From assembly GCA_964396655.1 (NCBI GenBank), contig CAYNFP010000007.1, positions 1 to 61,659 of the forward strand: DNA of 61,659 nt. Direction: 5' to 3'. The DNA is from CAYNFP01 sp964396655 (GTDB lineage: Bacteria; Bacillota_I; Bacilli_A; RF39; UBA660). The position numbers and the translations under genes were made by a program. Positions 51,635 through 59,657 of this stretch are shown here, one piece after another (the first letter of the stretch is position 1; each line of letters starts with the position of its first letter). A model generated the notes under the pieces. The model was not told the DNA's origin, searched no databases, and saw only the letters and a list, made by a program, of their open reading frames with translations.

Positions 51635-52245
51635 ATTGACAAAGAATATAAATTTTCGGGATCCATAATTTCGCCTTTGTAATATATTTCAAAATGTAAG
51701 GCTGAAGTATATTCAGGATTAATTTTTGAAGTTCCGCTTGTTCCTAATATTTGTCCTTGATTTATCTTGTCACCTTTTTTAACACTTACTTCATCAATGC
51801 CTTGATATATACTTATTAAATCATTTTCATGCTTGATTTGAACAATATTACCAAGCGTATCGTCTTCTTCAAAAGATATGACTTCTCCATCGAGTATCGA
51901 AACAATATCAAATGCACTGTTACTTATATAATCAACGCCGGAATTTTGCATATAAGTATTTTCATAATATATAAGAGATTTCTCTTGTTCTGATTTTTCA
52001 CCTTCATAATCATAAAAATATTTTCCTATACTAACACTTTCAGATAAATATGGTTTTATAATTAATTGAGTTTTACCTACAACAGGCACTGTATCTTCTA
52101 ACACATTTTTTATTGAATAGTTGTAATCAATGCTTTTTTTTAAATAATTATCAACACCTTTAACAAGTAAAAATATACTACCAATAATTACTAAAACAGA
52201 TACGGCATATATTGATGGAATAATTATTTTTTTAATCTTACCCAT
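51622..52245 (-). CDS. spoIIQ: SpoIIQ-like LytM-domain protein with degenerate metal site
   Basis: Forespore membrane protein, 207 aa. One N-terminal helix (about 8-30) and an extracytoplasmic LytM domain (about 100-200). The catalytic metal residues are changed: the usual HxGxD is SNSAFDI, and HxH is SALHFEI with the first His replaced. B. subtilis SpoIIQ is also catalytically inactive, forming a channel with SpoIIIAH. Position between spoIID and spoIIID supports the call. It is shorter than the Bacillus protein. Confidence 0.85.
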   Translation of the reverse strand: MGKIKKIIIPSIYAVSVLVIIGSIFLLVKGVDNYLKKSIDYNYSIKNVLEDTVPVVGKTQLIIKPYLSESVSIGKYFYDYEGEKSEQEKSLIYYENTYMQNSGVDYISNSAFDIVSILDGEVISFEEDDTLGNIVQIKHENDLISIYQGIDEVSVKKGDKINQGQILGTSGTSKINPEYTSALHFEIYYKGEIMDPENLYSLSIEDF

Positions 52246-52287
52246 GTCTCACTCTCCTAATATAAAGTGTGGACAATTTTATTGATT

Positions 52288-53196
52288 TTATACATTATTT
52301 ATTTCAGTGTTTTTATAGTAATATTTTAAAATTTCTTTATATGTGTATCCTTCTTTAGCCATTCCATCGGATCCGTATTGGCTTAATCCTACTCCATGCC
52401 CATAACCTCTTGTCTTGATATAAATAGTATTATTTTCATAATTTATATCAAAATCAGTTGATCTAATTTCTAATAATTTTCTAAAAGTTGTCCCTTTAAT
52501 TTTTTTACCATTTATTGTTATATAACTAACTCTTCCAGTTTCATTTTTCTCGTCTATATTTATGTAATCTACTTTATCATCTTCTATATTTAATAATTTC
52601 AGAAAGTTTTCTACACTAAATGTAGTTTCTTTTTCATATGATGAGCTCTTCTTATCCCAAGAGGATTCAACTGGTACTAAGTAATCGAGCCTTTCTCCAA
52701 AAACATTTTGAACATCTTCTGTATAACCATTTGAAGTCGAAAAATAAAATGCTTTTATTATTTTGTTTTCATAAGTTATATATTCATTCTTAGTAGAATA
52801 TACCGCATCTTTTATTTTTGTATAATATTTATTATAGTTTGCTTTCCATTTTTTTTGCATATCCTCAATCGAAATATAACATTGATCATTAGTTGAATTT
52901 TCTAAATCATATTCATTACTATCATTCATTTTTTCTAAAGCAAAAGTTCTAGACGCTACAGCTTGAGCTTTTAACGCTTCAATTTCAAAAGAAGCTGGCA
53001 TCTCACAAGCAACAACTCCGATTATATAATCTTCTAATGTTAATTTTATTACTTCTGAGTCATCTAAAAGTTTCACCACTTTTTGAGTAGTTTCTTCTTT
53101 TTGGGCTGTTTTTTCCTTTTCTTTGGGTTCGTCGTCCTTAAGAGTAAAAAAATATACGGGTATAAGTAAAATAAAAATGCATATAAGATATTTCAT
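52288..53196 (-). CDS. spoIID: Stage II sporulation protein D
   Basis: Lytic transglycosylase of engulfment, 302 aa. N-terminal anchor (about 1-18), the catalytic Glu in CEMPASFEIEALKAQAVASR, then YFSTSNGYTEDVQNVFG and GYGHGVGLSQYG. It starts after rpiB and precedes spoIIQ, the conserved sporulation pair. It works with SpoIIP and SpoIIM, which are not in the window. Confidence 0.94.
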   Translation of the reverse strand: MKYLICIFILLIPVYFFTLKDDEPKEKEKTAQKEETTQKVVKLLDDSEVIKLTLEDYIIGVVACEMPASFEIEALKAQAVASRTFALEKMNDSNEYDLENSTNDQCYISIEDMQKKWKANYNKYYTKIKDAVYSTKNEYITYENKIIKAFYFSTSNGYTEDVQNVFGERLDYLVPVESSWDKKSSSYEKETTFSVENFLKLLNIEDDKVDYINIDEKNETGRVSYITINGKKIKGTTFRKLLEIRSTDFDINYENNTIYIKTRGYGHGVGLSQYGSDGMAKEGYTYKEILKYYYKNTEINNV

Positions 53197-53230
53197 ATAT
53201 GCATTATATTCGATAAATTAAAAATTATTA

Positions 53231-53665
53231 CTAGAAATTCTCTATTTCATTTATTCTTCTTATATGTCTTTCTTCATTAGAAAATTTATTTTCAATAAAA
53301 TTCAAAACCATAATCTGCATTTCTTCTATGGTTTTATAACTTGATAAAGACATTACATTTGCATTATTATGCAATCTAGAGATTTTTGCTTCCTCTGCAT
53401 TATCAACTTTTGCACATCTTATACCTTTTATTTTATTGGCCGCAATTGACATTCCTATTCCAGAAGTACATATTAAAATTCCCAAATTATCTTCATCTTT
53501 TAAAATTTCACTGCAAACTTTTTTTGCATATATTGGATAATCATCTGTAGAATCAAGAATATAAGGCCCAACATCTTCTACATTGTAATTCAATTCTTTT
53601 AAATATTTTATTATATTATTTTTTGATTCGTATCCTCCGTGGTCGCTTCCGATTACTATTTTCAT
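53231..53665 (-). CDS. rpiB: Ribose-5-phosphate isomerase B
   Basis: RpiB/LacAB family, 144 aa, interconverts ribose 5-phosphate and ribulose 5-phosphate. Recognised from IVIGSDHGGYESK and the catalytic Cys66 in GILICTSGIGMSIAANK. AAAGGA precedes ATG. Upstream of spoIID. Confidence 0.92.
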   Translation of the reverse strand: MKIVIGSDHGGYESKNNIIKYLKELNYNVEDVGPYILDSTDDYPIYAKKVCSEILKDEDNLGILICTSGIGMSIAANKIKGIRCAKVDNAEEAKISRLHNNANVMSLSSYKTIEEMQIMVLNFIENKFSNEERHIRRINEIENF

Positions 53666-53724
53666 ATACTTATCCTTTCATTTTAATTATAATATAAATT
53701 TAAATAAAAAAAAAGTAAGTAATC

Positions 53725-53925
53725 TTACTCTTTAATTCCATATTTTTCTTTGAACTTTTGTACATTACCTGTTTTAGCAGTCTTGTATTTTCCTGTATAA
53801 AATGAATGGCATTTATTACATGTTTCTAATTGAATTGAATCTTTTGTTGATTTAACAGTGAATTCATTTCCGCAAGCACATTTAACTTTGCAATCTTTTA
53901 ATACTGGATGTATTCCTTTTTTCAT
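53725..53925 (-). CDS. rpmE: 50S ribosomal protein L31, zinc-binding
   Basis: L31, 66 aa, bridging the subunits. Four zinc ligands are visible in VKCACGNEF and ETCNKCHSFYTG, so it is the C+ form. A small hairpin ATGACT/AGTCAT at 53941-53958 stands just before the GGAGG site and may affect expression. Confidence 0.94.
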   Translation of the reverse strand: MKKGIHPVLKDCKVKCACGNEFTVKSTKDSIQLETCNKCHSFYTGKYKTAKTGNVQKFKEKYGIKE

Positions 53926-54004
53926 ATTTTCCTCCTAGCCATGACTAATTCAAGTCATAGAAAATTTATTTCAAAGAGTATTATACAAGAACTTGATAAA
54001 GAAA

Positions 54005-54754
54005 TCAACATTTTTTCTCATATTGACATATTATTTGATTAGAAATGTAGTTATATCCCTCTAAAGATGGATAAGGTATCTTATAATTCGGAATATAATA
54101 ATCTTTATTATCGATGCCTTCATTTATCTTTATGTAATAAATATTTTTATTTTCTTCTAATGAGGTAAATCTTTCATTTATATAGTTGAATATTTCATTT
54201 AATTCTTTTAAAGTTTTTTGATTTGTATTTTTTAAAGGATTATAGTAACCAATGATATAAATTTCTGAATCATTAATTTTTCTTATTTTATTTAATAAAA
54301 CTACATAATCACTAATTAAATCATCAATTTTATTATATATTTCATTTTTATTTTTAAGTTTGCTATTTTTATAATTACTTTTTAATAAATCTGATATTTC
54401 ACTTTGACCAATTGAAATTGTTATAATATCTGAATTAGATATAACTTGGTTTATATTTACTTTATTTTTATTAATTTTTAATTCTTTATTATTTTTCATA
54501 TCATTTATCAAATCTGTAATATGATAACCCTTTTTTGAAAACTTTTTTATGTATGTTTTTAATTTATTTTTATTATTTAAATAAGTACTGAAATAATCAG
54601 AATAACTTTTATTAAAATCATTAAATGGAGTAATACCAAGTACAAGTTCATCACCTAAAGCTAAGTAATCCAATTTATTATTAAAAGTAAATAGAAATAT
54701 AATAATTGAAAAAAATAAACAAGCAAAAAAAATAACAAGAGTTTTTCGGTTCAT
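54005..54754 (-). CDS. SGNH-hydrolase-like protein lacking catalytic residues
   Basis: A 249-aa protein with one N-terminal membrane helix (about 5-24) and an SGNH/GDSL fold of the YpmR/lipase type. The nucleophile motif is GDELVLG (residues 34-40), where GDSxxxG is expected, so Ser is Glu. The block IGxND is IGQSE and the terminal DxxH is in YPSLEGY, without the His. The scaffold is recognisable, but hydrolysis by the usual mechanism seems impossible. It may act as a binding protein. Between rpmE and murA. Confidence 0.7.
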   Translation of the reverse strand: MNRKTLVIFFACLFFSIIIFLFTFNNKLDYLALGDELVLGITPFNDFNKSYSDYFSTYLNNKNKLKTYIKKFSKKGYHITDLINDMKNNKELKINKNKVNINQVISNSDIITISIGQSEISDLLKSNYKNSKLKNKNEIYNKIDDLISDYVVLLNKIRKINDSEIYIIGYYNPLKNTNQKTLKELNEIFNYINERFTSLEENKNIYYIKINEGIDNKDYYIPNYKIPYPSLEGYNYISNQIICQYEKKC

Positions 54755-54784
54755 ATTCCCTCCAAAACTATTTCTTGTTAAATT

Positions 54785-56035
54785 TTACTCTATTAAATCT
54801 ATTTTAGCACCGATTTTTTGAAGTTTTTGTATTACGTCTTCATAACCCCTTAAAATCATATCTATATTATCAATAGTTGTTGTACCTTCCGCTAATAATC
54901 CCGCAATCAATAAAGAGGCTCCAGCTCTCAAATCAGAAGCATAAACATCTTGACCTTTCAAGGAGGTTTTTCCATATATTTCTAATGTATCAAAATTTAT
55001 TATTTTTGTATCAGCTCCCATATTATTTAAATATTCTGTATTTCTAAATCTTGATTCATATATAGTTTCGTATATGATTGATTTACCATCTGCTTGAGTT
55101 AATAATGTTGTAAATGGTTGCTGCAAATCAGTGGGAAATCCTGGATATACTAATGTCTTTATTATAGTTGGTTTTATTTTATCAGCTTTATATACAATTA
55201 TACCATCTTTTTCTATTTTAAATTCTACGCCAACTTCTTTTAATTTTACTAATAAAGCATAGATATGTTCTTTTATAGCGCTTTTTATTTTTAATTTCCC
55301 AAGAAGAGCTCCAATTATCAAATATGTTCCAGCTTCTATTCTGTCTGGAAATACCTCTGCTATCCCATTAGATATTTTTTTTACACCTTCTATTATTATT
55401 TTATCTGTCCCTGCTCCTTTAATTTTACACCCCATACTAATTAAAAAAGAAGCAATGTTAACAATCTCTGGTTCTTTAGCAGCATTATCAATTATAGTAA
55501 TACCTTCAGCTTTGGTTGCGGCAAGCATAATATTTATAGTTGCACCAACACTTGGGAAATCCAAATATATTTTAGCCCCCTTTAACTTTTTAGCCTCTAT
55601 AACAAAGTTACCTTTTATTTGTGTTACGGTTGCCCCCAAGGCTTCAAAACCTTTAATATGCAAATCTATTGGTCTGTTTCCAATTTTGCAACCTCCAGGA
55701 TAAGAAATTTCCATATGTTTAAATTTCGCTAATAAAGCTCCCATAAAATAATAAGAGGCTCTCATTTGAACACTTAATTCTTCAGGTATTTTTTTATTTT
55801 TTGCTTTTGATGAATCAATTTTTAGAGCATCCCCATCTTTTTCAACTTTACAATTTAATAATTCCAAAATTTCTATTAAATACTTTATATCTGTTATTTT
55901 TGGAACATTATATATAACACTTTTGCCACTTGATAAAATAGCTGCCGGTAATAATGCAACAGCACTGTTTTTGGCACCGCTTATTTGAACCTCACCATTT
56001 AGTTCATGATTTCCTTCAATTCTGATTTTAGGCAT
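54785..56035 (-). CDS. murA: UDP-N-acetylglucosamine 1-carboxyvinyltransferase
   Basis: First committed step of peptidoglycan synthesis, 416 aa. The fosfomycin-target Cys116 is in SYPGGCKIGNRPIDLH. Other hallmarks are SGAKNSAVALLPAAIL, FPDRIEAGTYL and the C-terminal SDLRAGASLLIAGL. AGAG-type site precedes ATG. Its position upstream of spoIID-spoIIQ-spoIIID matches Bacillus. Confidence 0.96.
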   Translation of the reverse strand: MPKIRIEGNHELNGEVQISGAKNSAVALLPAAILSSGKSVIYNVPKITDIKYLIEILELLNCKVEKDGDALKIDSSKAKNKKIPEELSVQMRASYYFMGALLAKFKHMEISYPGGCKIGNRPIDLHIKGFEALGATVTQIKGNFVIEAKKLKGAKIYLDFPSVGATINIMLAATKAEGITIIDNAAKEPEIVNIASFLISMGCKIKGAGTDKIIIEGVKKISNGIAEVFPDRIEAGTYLIIGALLGKLKIKSAIKEHIYALLVKLKEVGVEFKIEKDGIIVYKADKIKPTIIKTLVYPGFPTDLQQPFTTLLTQADGKSIIYETIYESRFRNTEYLNNMGADTKIINFDTLEIYGKTSLKGQDVYASDLRAGASLLIAGLLAEGTTTIDNIDMILRGYEDVIQKLQKIGAKIDLIE

Positions 56036-56090
56036 ATTTACTCTCCAAATTCTAATATAACTATAACTTTTTTTTAGTTCTAAGTCAATT

Positions 56091-56624
56091 TTATATTATA
56101 AAGTATACAAGTAAAATTAGTAAAATAAATATCCCAATATATTTTGAGATTTTACCAATTTTCTCTGAAACAAATTTTCCTAAATTAAAACCAATAAAAG
56201 TAAATGTTCCGCTTATTATTGCAAATATAATTCCTGCATATATTGGATAATTTGTAATATAAAGCAATCCTAATCCAACTGTAAAGCTATCTAATGAAAC
56301 AAAAAACGAAAAAGATAGCACACTTATAAAATTTGTTTTAATTTCATATATTTTATCTGAATCTTTTATAGACTTTAACATCTCTAATATTATTAACAGA
56401 ATTATTGAAGCAATTATATACTTTGGATTTATTTTTAAAAAAGATAATAGTTTATATCCTACTAAGGCCCCAACTAAAGGCATAAAAAAGTGAAAAAAAC
56501 CAACTGTTAAAGAAAATGATATTATATTCTTTTTTTTAATACCCATTAATCCATATGCTAAGGATAAACTAAATGCATCTAAACTTAAACTTAAACCAAT
56601 TAAAAATAAAGTAAGTATTTCCAT
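56091..56624 (-). CDS. MntP/YtaF family membrane protein
   Basis: A 177-aa membrane protein with about six helices. The paired motif SLDAFSLSLAYG at the start and VSLDSFTVGLGLL in the middle is the DUF204/MntP manganese-exporter signature with acidic residues in each half. YtaF of this family is described as a sporulation membrane protein in Bacillus. GGAGG precedes ATG. The location between murA and spoIIR agrees with a sporulation link, but Mn export is equally possible. Confidence 0.8.
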   Translation of the reverse strand: MEILTLFLIGLSLSLDAFSLSLAYGLMGIKKKNIISFSLTVGFFHFFMPLVGALVGYKLLSFLKINPKYIIASIILLIILEMLKSIKDSDKIYEIKTNFISVLSFSFFVSLDSFTVGLGLLYITNYPIYAGIIFAIISGTFTFIGFNLGKFVSEKIGKISKYIGIFILLILLVYFII

Positions 56625-56648
56625 TTATCCTCCTATAGAAATCTTATT

Positions 56649-57185
56649 TTATTTTTTTTCTTTTATACTTTTAAATTTTTCAATTATTTCACTTATTATA
56701 AATTTATATTCTATATCTTTGCCTTTAATATCTTCATCTATCATACAAAGTGGAGGAAATAAAACACACCAATAATTATTTCCTTTTCCATCACCAATCT
56801 TTATCAATAAAGACTCATAGTATCCTTCATTATATTTAACTCCTTTATATATTTTTTTTGGAAAATAATTAATTCCATAATTTATTTCATAAGATTTATT
56901 ATAATTTATACTATCAAATGTTTCGTTTATATTATTTTTTATTAATTCTAAATTTTTGTTAATATTTTTTCTTGATTCTTCTATTGTAGATGATGTACTT
57001 ATATTATTTATTATTTTAGATAAATTTTTAACTGCGTTCTCTTTAGCGGATATATCCTCTTCACTATTTGAATTTGCTACTACCCTAAATCTAATCGATT
57101 CATCAGGAACTATTATCATCTCTTCTTTTTTTATTAATGTTATTATTAAAAGCATGATTCCTAACAAAATTAATATTTTCTTTAT
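56649..57185 (-). CDS. spoIIR: Stage II sporulation protein R, probable ATA start
   Basis: Forespore-secreted signal that triggers sigma-E activation, 178 aa. Signal-like N-terminus (IKKILILLGIMLLIITLIKK), then PDESIRFRVVANSNSEED, matching the SpoIIR core, and NYWCVLFPPLCMID. In the frame, ATA at 57183-57185 gives (M)KKILILL, as in Bacillus MKK-, 6 nt after GGTG. The only canonical alternatives upstream (GTG 57194, TTG 57197) leave no room after the ribosome site; ATG 57155 would cut the signal. The same TGGTGTTTTTT precedes the start of the two unknown genes near secA. Confidence 0.85.
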   Translation of the reverse strand: MKKILILLGIMLLIITLIKKEEMIIVPDESIRFRVVANSNSEEDISAKENAVKNLSKIINNISTSSTIEESRKNINKNLELIKNNINETFDSINYNKSYEINYGINYFPKKIYKGVKYNEGYYESLLIKIGDGKGNNYWCVLFPPLCMIDEDIKGKDIEYKFIISEIIEKFKSIKEKK

Positions 57186-57224
57186 AAAAAACACCAACCT
57201 TTATAATAAATGTTGATGTCTTTT
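57186..57224 (-). terminator. Terminator of prfA-prmC overlapping the spoIIR start
   Basis: Minus-strand stem CATCAAC/GTTGGTG (57212-57218 with 57192-57198, one G-U), 13-nt loop, then TTTTTT (57186-57191). The T-run doubles as the spoIIR ribosome spacer. Confidence 0.6.
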
Positions 57225-57232
57225 TTTATTTT

Positions 57233-57982
57233 TTATTCAATATTATTAAATACAAATATATATCTATCTTTTCTTGTCATATCCTTTTCTACAGATATTA
57301 TAGAATTCGGGTAAGTTTTTTTAATTATTTTAGTTATACTATCTGCTTGAGAAGATCCTATTTCAAAAGCTATTATCGACTTTTTATTTAAATATTTTTT
57401 AGAGTTTTCAATTATTTTTCTATAAAATATTAAACCATCTTCTTTAGCGTATAAAGCTATTTTTGGTTCATATTTATCAACGATATTCATAACTTCATAA
57501 GTATTCCCTACGTATGGAGGATTACTTATAATTACATCATATTTTTGATTTAAAGATTTTAATATATTTTTAAGATAAAAATTTATTTCAACATTATTTA
57601 TTTTAGAATTTTTTTTAGCAACTTTTAATGCTTTAAGAGAAATGTCATAAGCATCAATGTCACATTTATTTAATTCTTTTTTTAAAGTTATTGCTATACA
57701 ACCACTGCCTGTACCTAAATCACAAATATTTATCTCTTTTTTAAAATATTTTTTAATATATTTTATAGTCTTTTCTACTAAAAACTCTGTTTCATATCTT
57801 GGAATTAATGTGTTTTTATTTATTAAAAATTTATAACCATAAAAAGAAGAATATCCAATCAAATACTGAATTGGGTATCCACTTTTTAATTTTTTATAAT
57901 CTTTGCTTATATTTTTGCTAACATTTAATAATTCTTCTGCTTCTCTTACAGATATTCCTAACTCTTCTATCTTGTTTTTCAT
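57233..57982 (-). CDS. prmC: Release factor glutamine methyltransferase
   Basis: PrmC/HemK, 249 aa, methylates the GGQ Gln of RF1 and RF2. SAM motif ICDLGTGSGCIAI and the catalytic NPPY in VIISNPPYVGN are present. It overlaps prfA by 4 nt, so it is coupled to its substrate gene. Confidence 0.95.
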   Translation of the reverse strand: MKNKIEELGISVREAEELLNVSKNISKDYKKLKSGYPIQYLIGYSSFYGYKFLINKNTLIPRYETEFLVEKTIKYIKKYFKKEINICDLGTGSGCIAITLKKELNKCDIDAYDISLKALKVAKKNSKINNVEINFYLKNILKSLNQKYDVIISNPPYVGNTYEVMNIVDKYEPKIALYAKEDGLIFYRKIIENSKKYLNKKSIIAFEIGSSQADSITKIIKKTYPNSIISVEKDMTRKDRYIFVFNNIE

Positions 57983-59037
57983 TCTTCTGCTTCCAACTTC
58001 ATTCTTTCATCTTCAGTTATTAATGCTTCTATAATTTCTTCGAGATGTCCTTCCATTATTCTGTCTAAATGCATTAAAGTTAAATTTATTCTGTGATCAG
58101 TTACTCTGTTTTGTGGATAATTGTATGTTCTAATTTTTTCAGACCTTCCTCCAGAACCAATTTTACTTTTTCTTTCTGCTCCGATTTTTTCTTCTTCTTC
58201 TCTTTCGAGCTTATCTTGAAGTTTAGTTTGAAGAATTTGAATTGCTCTTTCCCTATTTCTTATTTGACTTCTTTCTACTTGGCAATAAACAATTATACCA
58301 GTTGGAATATGAGTTATTCTTACAGCTGAATCTGTTGTATTTACACACTGACCTCCAGCTCCGCTACTCCTGCAAACATCTACTCTTAAATCGGTATCTT
58401 TTATTTCAATTTTCACATCTTCTGCTTCGGGCATAACCAATACTGTAGCTGTTGATGTATGAACTCTGCCTTGAGTTTCGGTTTCAGGAACTCTTTGAAC
58501 TCTATGTGATCCGCTTTCATATTTTAGTTTTGAATATACGGCTGCTCCTCTTAATAAGAATTCAATTTGAGAATAACCACCACTTTCACCATCAATTGAA
58601 TTGGTTACTTCTAAATGCCAGTTTTGATGCTCTGCATATTTTGAATACATTCTAAATAAATCACCAGCAAAAATGTTGGCTTCATCTCCTCCGGCTGCTC
58701 CTCTAATTTCTATAATTACGTTTTTATCATCATTCGGATCTTTTGGTAAAAGCATCTTTTTTAAAGTGTTTTCTGTATTTTCTTTTTTAATATTTAAACT
58801 TTCTATTTCAGATTCTGCAAACTCTTTCATTTCTGGATCTTCTAACATTTCATGAGCAGTTTTTATGTCAACTAAAACCTGAATGTATTCATGATACTTA
58901 TTAACTTTTTCTTCTAATATCGCTTTTTCTTTACTTAAGCTTTTCATTTTCTCAAAGTCTGTATATACTTCTGGTTTAAGTAATTCTTCTTCTAAAAATT
59001 TATATCTTTCTTCTATTAATTTTAAACGTTCTTCCAT
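57979..59037 (-). CDS. prfA: Peptide chain release factor 1
   Basis: RF1, 352 aa, for UAA/UAG. The PxT tripeptide is in RVPETETQGRVHTST and the GGQ is in SSGAGGQCVNTTDSAVR. The first 100 residues are the usual coiled-coil region. Standard prfA-prmC pair; spoIIR follows. Confidence 0.96.
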   Translation of the reverse strand: MEERLKLIEERYKFLEEELLKPEVYTDFEKMKSLSKEKAILEEKVNKYHEYIQVLVDIKTAHEMLEDPEMKEFAESEIESLNIKKENTENTLKKMLLPKDPNDDKNVIIEIRGAAGGDEANIFAGDLFRMYSKYAEHQNWHLEVTNSIDGESGGYSQIEFLLRGAAVYSKLKYESGSHRVQRVPETETQGRVHTSTATVLVMPEAEDVKIEIKDTDLRVDVCRSSGAGGQCVNTTDSAVRITHIPTGIIVYCQVERSQIRNRERAIQILQTKLQDKLEREEEEKIGAERKSKIGSGGRSEKIRTYNYPQNRVTDHRINLTLMHLDRIMEGHLEEIIEALITEDERMKLEAEE

Positions 59038-59086
59038 TTTTTCATATCTCCTTACTTTTAATTATTTTAAAGTTTAAGTAAGGTAG

Positions 59087-59515
59087 CTATAATTCATTTC
59101 CGTCTTCTAAATCATCAACTATAACCAAATCTTTTAAATCTTCATCTTCATCATCATCTTCATCATCTTTTGATTCATCATAGTCATCATCTTCATCATA
59201 AGAATCATCATCTACTAATTCTTCTTCTGTAAGTTCATCTTCTATTTCTTTTATACTTATTTCTGCAGTGTGGTTTTCTCTTAAATCCCAATATCCTTTT
59301 TCTAATTGTATGAATCTTTTTTCTGTAGCTAGTAAAGTAAAAAAGTCTCCAATTTGATTTTCATATGCTTTATCACCTAATTCTAGTTCATCGCATACTA
59401 TTTTGAAAATTTCATTAATTTTCATTTTTTTACCCTTTTCTTTTAGAATGATATACGCTATATCATCAAAAGGCATTAATTCCAATTCTTCTTTTGTAAC
59501 AGTTTTGAAATTCAT
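59087..59515 (-). CDS. rpoE: RNA polymerase delta subunit
   Basis: Delta, 142 aa. The N-terminal HARE-HTH domain (about 1-85; DIAYIILKEKGKKMKINEI, LEKGYWDLRE) and a strongly acidic Asp/Glu tail (about 90-140) are both present. Delta is restricted to Firmicutes and increases polymerase recycling and specificity. Own transcription unit upstream of prfA. Confidence 0.92.
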   Translation of the reverse strand: MNFKTVTKEELELMPFDDIAYIILKEKGKKMKINEIFKIVCDELELGDKAYENQIGDFFTLLATEKRFIQLEKGYWDLRENHTAEISIKEIEDELTEEELVDDDSYDEDDDYDESKDDEDDDEDEDLKDLVIVDDLEDGNEL

Positions 59516-59657
59516 ATTTAAATCGCTCCTTCGTCTTCATTTCTTATCTCTTAAAATTATACTTATTATTTTTAATAAATCAAGTATTTTTTATTCATTA
59601 TTATGTAATATTTTATAACTTTATTCTACATACTAATATATAGTAATCGGAGGAGTT

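Noticed and set aside
37616..59037. UGA reassigned to Trp, as in Mycoplasma
   Set aside because: RF2 is present, TGA ends several genes (for example map and the small ORFs), and Trp is encoded by TGG.
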